From positions 62,001 through 126,000 of the forward strand of contig JAHBUW010000008.1 of the NCBI GenBank assembly GCA_019637875.1: DNA of 64,000 nt. The letters are read 5' to 3'. A program made the position numbers and the translations under genes. Shown here one piece after another: positions 1-6,685 of the stretch; within the stretch, counting starts at the first letter, position 1; each line of letters begins with the position of its first letter. Under the pieces are notes generated by a model. The model was not told the origin of the DNA. It worked only from the letters and a program-made list of their open reading frames with translations, and searched no databases. Source of the DNA: Pseudobdellovibrionaceae bacterium (lineage in GTDB: Bacteria; Bdellovibrionota; Bdellovibrionia; Bdellovibrionales; Bdellovibrionaceae).

Positions 1-1
1 G

Positions 2-349
2 GCGGGCGAAGTGCACCATGGCTTCGAAAAAACGAGCGGCGTGCGCCGACTGGTCCCGGGCTGGGGTGGCCAACTGCAAACCGGAGCGGGATTCAATACC
101 CGCCAGTTCCGCTACGGCGCCCTCGCGACCTGGACTCACGAAGACCCCGTTCGCCTGGAGTCCACGGGCCTGTCCCTTCCCGGAGGGCGCGAACGTTACG
201 CGACCGCCAATCTGAGCGTTTCGTACCTCCCCTCGACCGACTGGGGATTCACCCTCTCCTACGTCAATCAAACGTGGCTGGGCCTTCCGGAAAACACGAG
301 CCTCGCGAGCGGCGTGGGACTGCATATGCAAAGGCGCTGGGCCCGCTAA
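2..349 (+). CDS. C-terminal part of an outer-membrane or porin-like protein (5' end outside window)
   Basis: The reading frame is open from base 2 and ends at TAA 347-349, so the gene begins before the window. The visible 115 residues alternate polar and aromatic residues in short beta-strand-like stretches (YGALATWTHED, TANLSVSYLP, GFTLSYVNQTW). The chain ends in an Arg-rich tail after GVGLHMQ. This pattern fits the last strands of a transmembrane beta-barrel, but no family motif is recognisable and the final residue is Arg rather than the usual aromatic. The barrel call is inference. Confidence 0.4.
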   Translation, partial: AGEVHHGFEKTSGVRRLVPGWGGQLQTGAGFNTRQFRYGALATWTHEDPVRLESTGLSLPGGRERYATANLSVSYLPSTDWGFTLSYVNQTWLGLPENTSLASGVGLHMQRRWAR

Positions 350-429
350 AATCGATCTCGGCTTCATTTCTCTTAAGCGGGACAGTAATTTTTTGCATTC
401 CGCCCAAACGCTAGGTTAACACTTCCGTC

Positions 430-1131
430 ATGCAAAGAATTTGGAACGAAACACTCATCTCCGCGGTCACCGAGGATGCGGAATTCCTCGGAGCCCTGGC
501 GAGTCAGGTGGAGTCCCACTTCCACCTCAAGGTTCATGACGGAGCTTCCGTCCGTGACGGAACCCTCAATGGCTGTGAACACTCTTTGATCGTCTGGGAC
601 CTGACGACCCTCGAGGCCAGCGAACTCGAAAAATTTCTTTGTGCCAATCCACAGGTTTTGCGCACATGTTCGCTGTTCTTGATCTGTGATCGTTCCACTT
701 TGGCGAGCGCGGCGCAGCTCACCGAAAAAGGTGCGATCGATTTCATCGTGAAGCCCGTCCAACCCGCGGAGCTCAACATCCGTTTGAAACTCGCCCGCCG
801 TCCCTGGGTGCGTGCGATGCGCACGACCTTTGATTTCCTTGGCTCGCTCCACGTGGAGTTCACCACGATGGAGCAAAGAATTCTTTTGTGCTTCTTGGCG
901 AGCCCCGATTTCGCGGCCTCGCGCGCGTCGATCAACGCAGAGCTTTGGAATTCAAGTTCCGTGAACTCAAACTCGCTGGACGTTCACCTCTTCAATATTC
1001 GACGCAAGATTGCGCCGACCGGCCTTGAAATTCGTTTTAATAATAAACGTGGCAGCTGGATTTTAACGACGAAAAACCCGCCCCACACGATGACCAGCGC
1101 AGCCGCGCACGGAGGACACCATGACTCGTAA
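430..1131 (+). CDS. OmpR/PhoB-like response regulator
   Basis: 233 residues in two domains. The N-terminal receiver-like domain (about 8-120) has an acidic pair E15-D16, a candidate phospho-acceptor D57 in VWDLTT and the conserved Lys-Pro K108-P109. The C-terminal domain (about 130-215) looks like a winged helix: the run SLDVHLFNIRRKI followed by the beta-hairpin NNKRGSWIL matches OmpR-type recognition helix and wing. It would be a cytoplasmic DNA-binding regulator. No histidine kinase gene is adjacent. The 3' end overlaps the next gene by 11 bases, suggesting co-translation. The start is ATG without a strong Shine-Dalgarno sequence. Target genes are unknown. Confidence 0.65.
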   Translation: MQRIWNETLISAVTEDAEFLGALASQVESHFHLKVHDGASVRDGTLNGCEHSLIVWDLTTLEASELEKFLCANPQVLRTCSLFLICDRSTLASAAQLTEKGAIDFIVKPVQPAELNIRLKLARRPWVRAMRTTFDFLGSLHVEFTTMEQRILLCFLASPDFAASRASINAELWNSSSVNSNSLDVHLFNIRRKIAPTGLEIRFNNKRGSWILTTKNPPHTMTSAAAHGGHHDS

Positions 1132-1438
1132 CGACGACTCTTCCCGTCCCGCCTTGCAGGTCTTAAAAGCCCGTGGCCGCATCAGCGACCTTCTGCGCGA
1201 AGGGCGTGTTCAAGCACAGCTTTCGCCCGAAACGGCGGCCGAGCTTTTGGAGATCAGCGTCCAAGATCTGCGCGATGCGGAGTCGGGACGCCTCGAGATC
1301 CCGCTGCAGCGAATTTTCGCGGCCGCGAATATCTACAACATCGATCCCTCCGCGATCATGGACGTCATCTCGGACATCCACACGGGAAACGCCGAATCGT
1401 CCGACGATCTCGAGCGCATCTCGAAAATCAAAATTTAA
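1121..1438 (+). CDS. XRE-like helix-turn-helix protein
   Basis: 105 residues. Residues about 20-75 (LLREGRVQAQLSPETAAELL, then ISVQDLRDAESGR and an IDPSAIMDVI segment) have the layout of a lambda-repressor/XRE HTH domain: a helix, the turn at LSPETAAELLEIS, the recognition helix, and an E-S-G-R segment. It starts inside the 3' end of the OmpR-like regulator, so the two are probably one transcript. Its stop overlaps the stop of the convergent gene on the other strand. It could be a small transcription factor or an accessory to the upstream regulator; ligands and targets cannot be seen. Confidence 0.55.
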   Translation: MTRNDDSSRPALQVLKARGRISDLLREGRVQAQLSPETAAELLEISVQDLRDAESGRLEIPLQRIFAAANIYNIDPSAIMDVISDIHTGNAESSDDLERISKIKI

Positions 1439-2178
1439 AGAATCAGGATGTCGGGACTCGGCGACGCGTCCCGCAGCAACGAGATGTGCCCCGTGCTGAC
1501 GAAGGCGCAGGTGCGTCCCGTCGACTTATCCAGAAGCGGTGACGCGTACTTCATCCGGAACAGCAGGCGACGATTGTGCTTCTGCAGTCGTTCCGTCATG
1601 ACGTACTCGGGAATATTGTAGGCGATGGTCTTCTGACCGGGTTCGAATAGCCTCGGCATCATGTCCCACAGCGTCTTCGCGACCCAGGACGGACGTTGAT
1701 AAAGCGTGTCCCAATCATAGAGCTTCAGTTCGAGCACCGAATAAGAACAGTGGCGATAGCAGGACCAGCTGCGGTAGAGCTGCACGCCCTGCTCGGAGTA
1801 GACCTCGATGATGTCATCCTCTTCGAAGTAGTCGCAGAAATCCGGATCGGCTAAATCCAGATCCGCTTTCTTGAGCGCCCACTTGAAACTCTGGATTTCC
1901 GCTTGGCGCGAAAAACTTTTGCGACCCGCCAGAACTTCGTTCGCGACGGCGGGAAAGCCCGCCGCCATGCTGGCCAAACGCCAGGAAAAACGCGCCTCCA
2001 GATCCACGAGATCCGCAAGAGTCATCGCGCTCATTTCGCGTTTCAACCATGCGATATCGCGGTTCGGCTCCAGTCCGAGCTTGCCTAGATAAGCGTCATA
2101 GGCTTGTGCCGACGTGCAAATGAGCTCATAGAGAGAGTTCCGCTGCCCGTCATTTTCCCGCGAAAATGCCAATTCCAT
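1435..2178 (-). CDS. Conserved-looking hypothetical cytoplasmic protein
   Basis: I do not recognise the family. The start is taken at the ATG for MELAFSREN (2176-2178); an upstream in-frame ATG at 2226 would add 16 residues of Cys/Trp-rich sequence that looks like leader. The 247-residue product has no signal peptide or membrane segment. The N-terminal half is helical (residues about 10-110). The C-terminal half contains alternating strands rich in Tyr, Trp and Cys (YRSWSCYRHCSYSVLELKLYDW), as in small sensory domains. It faces the ACAD-GNAT-HDO operon divergently, so a role in that operon's control is possible but only inference. Confidence 0.5.
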   Translation of the reverse strand: MELAFSRENDGQRNSLYELICTSAQAYDAYLGKLGLEPNRDIAWLKREMSAMTLADLVDLEARFSWRLASMAAGFPAVANEVLAGRKSFSRQAEIQSFKWALKKADLDLADPDFCDYFEEDDIIEVYSEQGVQLYRSWSCYRHCSYSVLELKLYDWDTLYQRPSWVAKTLWDMMPRLFEPGQKTIAYNIPEYVMTERLQKHNRRLLFRMKYASPLLDKSTGRTCAFVSTGHISLLRDASPSPDILIL

Positions 2179-2384
2179 GGTGCAGAAACTAGCAACGGAA
2201 GAGAATTTTGTCCAACACCATGCCAACGCTCCAAAATGCTCACGTACTTAAGATTACTTAATTCTAGTCATTGTGCTGCGTCACAACTCGCTCAACTCGC
2301 GACGCTTTAACCATGCTTTCACAACTCGGGGCTTTAGTTCTTGGGGGCAAACATCCGAAGCAGTCATCACGACAGGAGGTCGAA

Positions 2385-3611
2385 TTGATTCCTCAAATGA
2401 GATATGCACCGAATGAAGATCTGAACTGGCTCTTGAATTTTGCAAAAACCACCTACCTTCCCACCGAAACCGATTCCCCACTCGCCCAAGAATTCCCGCA
2501 CGCCGCACATGAACTCGCGCACGCCGCGGGGCTTTTCGATCTCCCCTTGCCGCGCTCGATCGGCGGCAAAGAATTCGGCGTCACCGATCTCGCCTGGACG
2601 ATTCGTTACCTCAGTCGCTCTTCGCCCAGCGCCGCGGCCACGTTCATCGGAAATCTCTTGGGCCTTTCGGCCGTTCTGCTCTACGCGCCCGCTCCGCTCC
2701 GCGATTCGATCTTGAGTTCGCTCGATCGCGACCGGCTGGAGCTTTGGAGCTTCGCGATGACCGAGGCCGAAGCGGGGTCGGACCTCATGAACATCGCGAC
2801 CCGCGCGGTTCGCCAGAACAACGGCGGATTCATCTTAAGCGGCGAGAAGAACTTCATCACGAACGCGTCGTATTCGCGGCGTCTCTGCGTATTCGCGCGT
2901 GAGCTCGACGAAGCCGGGAACGATCACGGGATCTCCTGCTTTTTCGTCCCCGGGGATGCGCCCGGCCTGCGGCGCGGTCCCGTCATGAGCAAAACCGCCT
3001 GGCGCAAGGCCAACACCGGCACCTTGATCTTCCACGAGGTCGCGCTCGCGCCCGACGCCCGTTTGGGCGAGCCCGGGGCGGGCTTGCGCATCCTGACCCA
3101 CTGCCTGAATCGATCGAAAACCCTGCTCGGCGCCATGGGCGTCGGCATCGCCGACCGCGCCTTGGAACTCGTGACCGCGCGCCTCGAAGAGACCGAGCGA
3201 TTCGGAAAATCCCTGATCGACCAACCCGTGCTGCGCCACGAACTCGCGCGCCACCACACCGAAAACGAGGCCGCCTGGCTCATGACATTGAAAGCGGCGG
3301 CCACCTGGGATGCCGGCGCCGACGCCACCACGGAGTCCAGCCAGGCGAAGTGGATCTCGGGACGGACCTCCGCGAAAATCACGTCGGCGGCGGTCGAGTA
3401 TTTCGGCGCGCGCGGGCTTTTCAACGACTACGAAATCAGTCGGCTCTCGAACGACGCCAAAGCCGTCGAGATCGTCGAAGGCCCGAGCCTCGTGCAGGAA
3501 TTGCTCGTCGGTCGCGCGCTCCTCCCGAAAAGGAAAACCCCCGCCGCCACGGGCGCCGCGCCGAAAGGCGACTTCATTCTTCGCCCCAATGAGCTGAAGA
3601 AGGCGGTCTGA
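2385..3611 (+). CDS. Acyl-CoA dehydrogenase family flavoprotein, first gene of a three-gene operon
   Basis: A TTG start at 2385 is chosen because GGAGG lies five bases upstream; ORFs starting further 5' have no such site. The 408-residue product shows the ACAD layout: helical N-terminus, the FAD/substrate segment FAMTEAEAGSDLM, the GEKNFITNAS strand, and a C-terminal helical domain ending in EIVEGPSLVQELL, where the Glu before Gly (about residue 365) aligns with the catalytic base of medium-chain ACADs. It would desaturate an acyl thioester at alpha-beta using FAD. The acyl carrier may be CoA or ACP. It is followed after two bases by a GNAT-like gene and then a diiron-oxidase-like gene, which suggests a dedicated biosynthetic role rather than bulk beta-oxidation. 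Confidence 0.8.
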   Translation: MIPQMRYAPNEDLNWLLNFAKTTYLPTETDSPLAQEFPHAAHELAHAAGLFDLPLPRSIGGKEFGVTDLAWTIRYLSRSSPSAAATFIGNLLGLSAVLLYAPAPLRDSILSSLDRDRLELWSFAMTEAEAGSDLMNIATRAVRQNNGGFILSGEKNFITNASYSRRLCVFARELDEAGNDHGISCFFVPGDAPGLRRGPVMSKTAWRKANTGTLIFHEVALAPDARLGEPGAGLRILTHCLNRSKTLLGAMGVGIADRALELVTARLEETERFGKSLIDQPVLRHELARHHTENEAAWLMTLKAAATWDAGADATTESSQAKWISGRTSAKITSAAVEYFGARGLFNDYEISRLSNDAKAVEIVEGPSLVQELLVGRALLPKRKTPAATGAAPKGDFILRPNELKKAV

Positions 3612-3613
3612 TT

Positions 3614-4288
3614 TTGAAATCATCACTGCGACTGCGGCTGTTTCAGCCGCCGGTCCCCGACCGCGACGCCGCGGACTTCGGGATCGTCTACGACTTTTGG
3701 CGCGACTCCTGGAGCGACGTCTACCGCGAAATCGGCGGCACCTTCGATCCGGCGTCGGATAATCTGACCCGTCAGCACGAAGTGATCACGCTCATGGACG
3801 GCCGACGCCCGATCGCGATGGTGTGCCACCGCTTCGTGAACTTCAAGGACCCTTCGCTCTATGCCGACAGCTACTTCCATACGGGCTGGCCCCCTTTGGC
3901 GCTCAAGGCTCTCAAACGCAAGGCCGCGCAATTCGACGGGACCGGCGTGATCGGCAGTCAGATCATCGTCGCGAAGGATTGGCGCGCGCGGGATCTGAAG
4001 CTGGGCTTGAAGATGCTGATCTCGTTCGCCTCGTTTCAGCGCGTACGCGATCTCGGTGCGGCATTCACGATCGGGACGATCCGCGTGGATCGGGGCATGG
4101 ACAAGGTCTTCGAAGCCTGCGGGGCGCGGGTGCTCGCGCGCGGTCTTGAATACCACGGCGCGACCGTGGACCTCGTCTACTTCGCGCCGTCCGAAGCGCC
4201 GATCGTCATCCCTGAGACCGCGCGCGCGGACGTCGAGAAACTTTGGCACGATCTTCAAAACGAAACGAACCTGAGGAGAACCGGATGA
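3614..4288 (+). CDS. GNAT-like N-acyltransferase (putative)
   Basis: 224 residues from a TTG start two bases after the preceding stop. The N-terminus (FGIVYDFWRDSWSDVYREIGG) and the core strands around residues 60-160 (RPIAMVCHRFVNF, GVIGSQIIVAKDWRAR, GAAFTIGTIRVDRG) resemble the GNAT fold used by N-acyl amino-acid synthases and acyl-homoserine-lactone-like synthases. No exact acetyl-CoA P-loop Q/RxxGxG/A is present: DWRARDLKLGLKM occupies that place. The ATG of the next gene overlaps its stop as ATGA, so translation is coupled. Lying between an acyl-CoA dehydrogenase and a diiron protein, it could transfer an unsaturated acyl group to an amine. The substrate is unknown. Confidence 0.5.
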   Translation: MKSSLRLRLFQPPVPDRDAADFGIVYDFWRDSWSDVYREIGGTFDPASDNLTRQHEVITLMDGRRPIAMVCHRFVNFKDPSLYADSYFHTGWPPLALKALKRKAAQFDGTGVIGSQIIVAKDWRARDLKLGLKMLISFASFQRVRDLGAAFTIGTIRVDRGMDKVFEACGARVLARGLEYHGATVDLVYFAPSEAPIVIPETARADVEKLWHDLQNETNLRRTG

Positions 4289-4956
4289 AAGAACAAATTT
4301 GGGCCCGCATCGATCGACTGACGAAAACCATGGATACCGTCAACTGGGACGATCCGCAGATTTACGCGGCCTACATGGCGCAGACGTACTACTACGTCAG
4401 TCACTCCACGCGTCTGCTCGCGCTCGCCGCCGGCCTGCTGCCGCTGTCGGCCGGCCCCGCGCACCAGCGCTTCATCAAACACATCAGCGAGGAAAACCGG
4501 CACGAGGTCCTGGCCAGCCGGGACGTCACGGCGCTCGGTTACCGGGTCGAAGACTTCAAAGAGCTCGACACGGTGAAGGCCTTTTACCGTCTGCAGTACT
4601 ACATGATCCAGAACGTCTCGCCCTGGAGCCTACTGGGTTACATCGCGGCGCTGGAAGCCCTCGCGGTCCGCGGCGGTCCCGCGATTCACGAACGCGTCTG
4701 CCGTCGTCACGGCGAGAAAACGGGAAGTTTCCTGAAAGTCCACTCGGCAGAGGACGTCGAACACGTCGAGCAGGCCTTCGCCATGATCGAAAGCCTTCCC
4801 ACGGATGTTCAGGCCGCGGTGTGGGAGAATCTGGAGATGAGCTGCACGCTCTTCGAAGCCTTCTTGCGCGATCTGCCGCTCGCGTATCAGACCACCACGC
4901 TCGTCGCGGGCCAGGCCACCCCTCCGGCCGCCGAGGGAAAACGCAAGGCGGGATAA
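4285..4956 (+). CDS. Heme-oxygenase-like diiron oxidase (HDO) family protein
   Basis: 223 residues, almost all helical, starting at ATG 4285 with GAGGAG upstream and overlapping the previous stop by four bases. The sequence carries spaced metal ligands expected for the heme-oxygenase-like diiron superfamily (UndA, SznF, CADD and the related fold of PqqC/TenA): E70-x2-H73 in EENRHE, E124 in AALEALAV, then H153, D157 and H160 in KVHSAEDVEH. Such enzymes bind two irons and use O2 for oxidations of carboxylates, amines or N-acyl substrates. A ligandless heme oxygenase or TenA hydrolase is less likely given these residues. It is the last gene of the operon and is followed by a terminator hairpin. 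Confidence 0.7.
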   Translation: MKEQIWARIDRLTKTMDTVNWDDPQIYAAYMAQTYYYVSHSTRLLALAAGLLPLSAGPAHQRFIKHISEENRHEVLASRDVTALGYRVEDFKELDTVKAFYRLQYYMIQNVSPWSLLGYIAALEALAVRGGPAIHERVCRRHGEKTGSFLKVHSAEDVEHVEQAFAMIESLPTDVQAAVWENLEMSCTLFEAFLRDLPLAYQTTTLVAGQATPPAAEGKRKAG

Positions 4957-4961
4957 AGCAC

Positions 4962-4984
4962 GAAACCCGCCATGGGCGGGTTTC
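4962..4984. terminator. Bidirectional terminator hairpin after the ACAD-GNAT-HDO operon
   Basis: GAAACCCGCC, loop ATG, then GGCGGGTTTC gives a perfect 10-bp stem. It lies six bases after the stop of the diiron-protein gene. The stem ends in TTT on the plus strand and on the minus strand, so it could also end transcription of the small minus-strand gene that begins at 5150. Confidence 0.65.
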
Positions 4985-5030
4985 TGGGAGCCAAACGTCG
5001 CGGGAATCCGCGTTTGATTTAACGTCTGTT

Positions 5031-5150
5031 CTAACGTTTGTTCTTGTTTTTGAGCATGCGCTTTTTCTTCGCCAAGCGCTTGGTCTTGTGGCGAACGCTC
5101 TTGTTACGGGGTTTGCCAGTTTTCGCGCGTGCGGATTTTTTCTTCGCCAT
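5031..5150 (-). CDS. 39-residue highly basic protein
   Basis: A small ORF with ATG at 5148-5150 and AGGAG eight bases upstream, ending at TAG. The product has 14 Lys and 6 Arg among 39 residues, starts MAKKKSARAKTGKPRNK and ends KNKNKR, with no acidic residue and no hydrophobic segment. This composition fits a ribosome- or nucleic-acid-associated peptide, in the style of small ribosomal proteins or histone-like tails. No family match is claimed. The good ribosome site and clean stop argue that it is a real gene that length-filtered annotation would miss. Confidence 0.6.
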   Translation of the reverse strand: MAKKKSARAKTGKPRNKSVRHKTKRLAKKKRMLKNKNKR

Positions 5151-5291
5151 GAGGGCTCCTTTTTTTGCTGAAAGGCCGATGATTGCGGAGATTTACCCTG
5201 AGAGTCAAGGCCTGCGTCAAAGTCCGCCTTTCCCGGTGACAGCCCCCGGACTGCCAGTCATAGTGGCAGTCGCTTTTGAGAAGGGGGTCTC

Positions 5292-5948
5292 ATGACGCAA
5301 TTTCGTTCCATCTTTTTCAGCATCGGCCTTATTTTTGCCATTTTTTCGGGCGCTTCGGCTCACGCCGAAGTCATCGTCGTTGAACATGAGCTGCCGCCGC
5401 CGCAACTTCTGAACGCGGGCCAGTTGGATCCGATCGCTTCACGCAGCTTCCAGTACCGGGCGCAAGATCCCGCCGCGGTCTTGAACGCCACCGTCGCCAA
5501 ACTCAAAAGCGTTTTCCAACGCTACCGTCCCGTGGTGGATTCCGGCACGACCATCACGAAACCTCTCGTGGTGAGCGGCTCAGAGTCGAACCCCCGCTTG
5601 CAGATGAGCGCGAAAAAGTGCGTTCTTTTTATTTGCGAAACGGTGGACCTCGACGCCAGCGTCACGATCCGCGAGGTCAACGGCAACTGCACACGCAATT
5701 TTATCCTGACCGCGGATCTCGGTCGCTCGACGCAAAAACTGGTCGATAACTTTCGCGCCCTGAAGGTGAACATCTGCGCGCAGATCGCCGACGCCAGCGC
5801 GGACCTGCGCATCGACGCCTTCGCCGAACGGGGCGCCCGTTACGAATCGGGAACCATCACGAATGAGATTTTCAAGATCCTATCCGCCCAAATCCCGGCC
5901 ATGACAACCGCCCTCACCGAGAGTTTGAAGGCCAACGGAGCTCGCTAG
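5292..5948 (+). CDS. Secreted hypothetical protein
   Basis: 218 residues. ATG 5292 follows AAGGGGG. Residues 1-25 form a signal peptide (hydrophobic IFFSIGLIFAIFSG, cleavage near AHA-E). The mature part has a pair of short beta strands, a Cys-containing segment KKCVLFICETVDLDAS and two further cysteines (GNCTRN, VNICAQ), compatible with periplasmic disulfides. Helices at the end include LRIDAFAERGARY. I recognise no family. It stands alone upstream, and its stop overlaps the first of two small hairpins shared with the convergent gene. Confidence 0.6.
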   Translation: MTQFRSIFFSIGLIFAIFSGASAHAEVIVVEHELPPPQLLNAGQLDPIASRSFQYRAQDPAAVLNATVAKLKSVFQRYRPVVDSGTTITKPLVVSGSESNPRLQMSAKKCVLFICETVDLDASVTIREVNGNCTRNFILTADLGRSTQKLVDNFRALKVNICAQIADASADLRIDAFAERGARYESGTITNEIFKILSAQIPAMTTALTESLKANGAR

Positions 5949-5987
5949 GGCGAGCGGAGTCCATGGCGGCGGCTCGCTTAGGCGAGC
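5940..5987. terminator. Tandem pair of near-identical hairpins between convergent genes
   Basis: Two hairpins with identical 6-bp stems lie 16 bases apart: GCTCGC-TAGG-GCGAGC at 5940-5955 and GCTCGC-TTAG-GCGAGC at 5972-5987. The first overlaps the stop codon of the plus-strand gene, and the second sits just before the stop of the minus-strand gene. They probably act as a two-way transcription stop, although no T-tract follows. Confidence 0.5.
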
Positions 5988-5992
5988 GCTCG

Positions 5993-6580
5993 TTATTTGT
6001 GGCCTTTGTCCTGAAGCGAAGGGCCGCCGGTGTCCGAGGCGGGCTGCTTTTTCGGTTTGGGCTTCGCGCTCGCGTTCTCGACGCCATCGACATCGAGCAC
6101 CTGGCGCGAGATGGGGTCGGCGCGGAAAGACACGGTCGCGCCGCTTTTCATCGCCGCTTCGAACGGCTTGTAGCGACGGTTGTGCCAGTTGTCCTGCCGA
6201 ATGAAATAACTCTGATTCACGTCCGTAAAGAAAATCTCGGTCCCGTGATTGTCGCGTGCGAGGCGCGGGACACCCGTGACGGTCACGCCGGGAAGATCTT
6301 CAAAGTAGCGGGTCGGATCCACCGGAGCCGCTTCAACCGAAAAAGTCCCCAAACCGGCTTCCTGTTGGGCACGCTGGAGGTCCTCATCGGAACTCGGCAC
6401 GGCCGATCCCCCGCCGCGACGTGAGTTGGCGTTCGCGCCGTTCGGCGTGATGTAGAGCGACTCGGCCTCGGCTTTGGGGGCGGGCTCTTCGCCGCGAATG
6501 GGACGAAATACGGGTTTACGCGCCCAGAGAGTCGGCGCGATCAAACTCACCGCCAGAATTGAAGCTAGAATTCGAGGCAT
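5993..6580 (-). CDS. Secreted hypothetical protein with flexible tail
   Basis: 195 residues. The N-terminal signal peptide (MPRILASILAVSLIAPTLWA, cleavage near LWA-R) points to export. Residues about 25-80 are low complexity (Pro, Ala, Gly, Ser rich). A compact domain follows at about 85-165, including VTVTGVPRLARDNHGTEIFFTDVNQSYFIRQ and an F-RADPIS segment. The C-terminus is Lys/Pro rich. No family recognised. It probably folds as a small beta domain in the periplasm, which is inference only. Confidence 0.6.
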   Translation of the reverse strand: MPRILASILAVSLIAPTLWARKPVFRPIRGEEPAPKAEAESLYITPNGANANSRRGGGSAVPSSDEDLQRAQQEAGLGTFSVEAAPVDPTRYFEDLPGVTVTGVPRLARDNHGTEIFFTDVNQSYFIRQDNWHNRRYKPFEAAMKSGATVSFRADPISRQVLDVDGVENASAKPKPKKQPASDTGGPSLQDKGHK

Positions 6581-6685
6581 GTCCTATTCTCACACGCGAA
6601 CCGCAGGCCCACAAGGCGGAGGCACGCCCTTCCTTGACGTACGCCCCGGTTTCCTTTGATATGGCGGCACTGAAGGAAGTTGTTT

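Noticed and set aside
2271-2384. Upstream extension of the acyl-CoA dehydrogenase (starting MCCVTTRSTRD)
   Set aside because: No ribosome site and non-ACAD sequence; the TTG at 2385 has GGAGG at ideal spacing.
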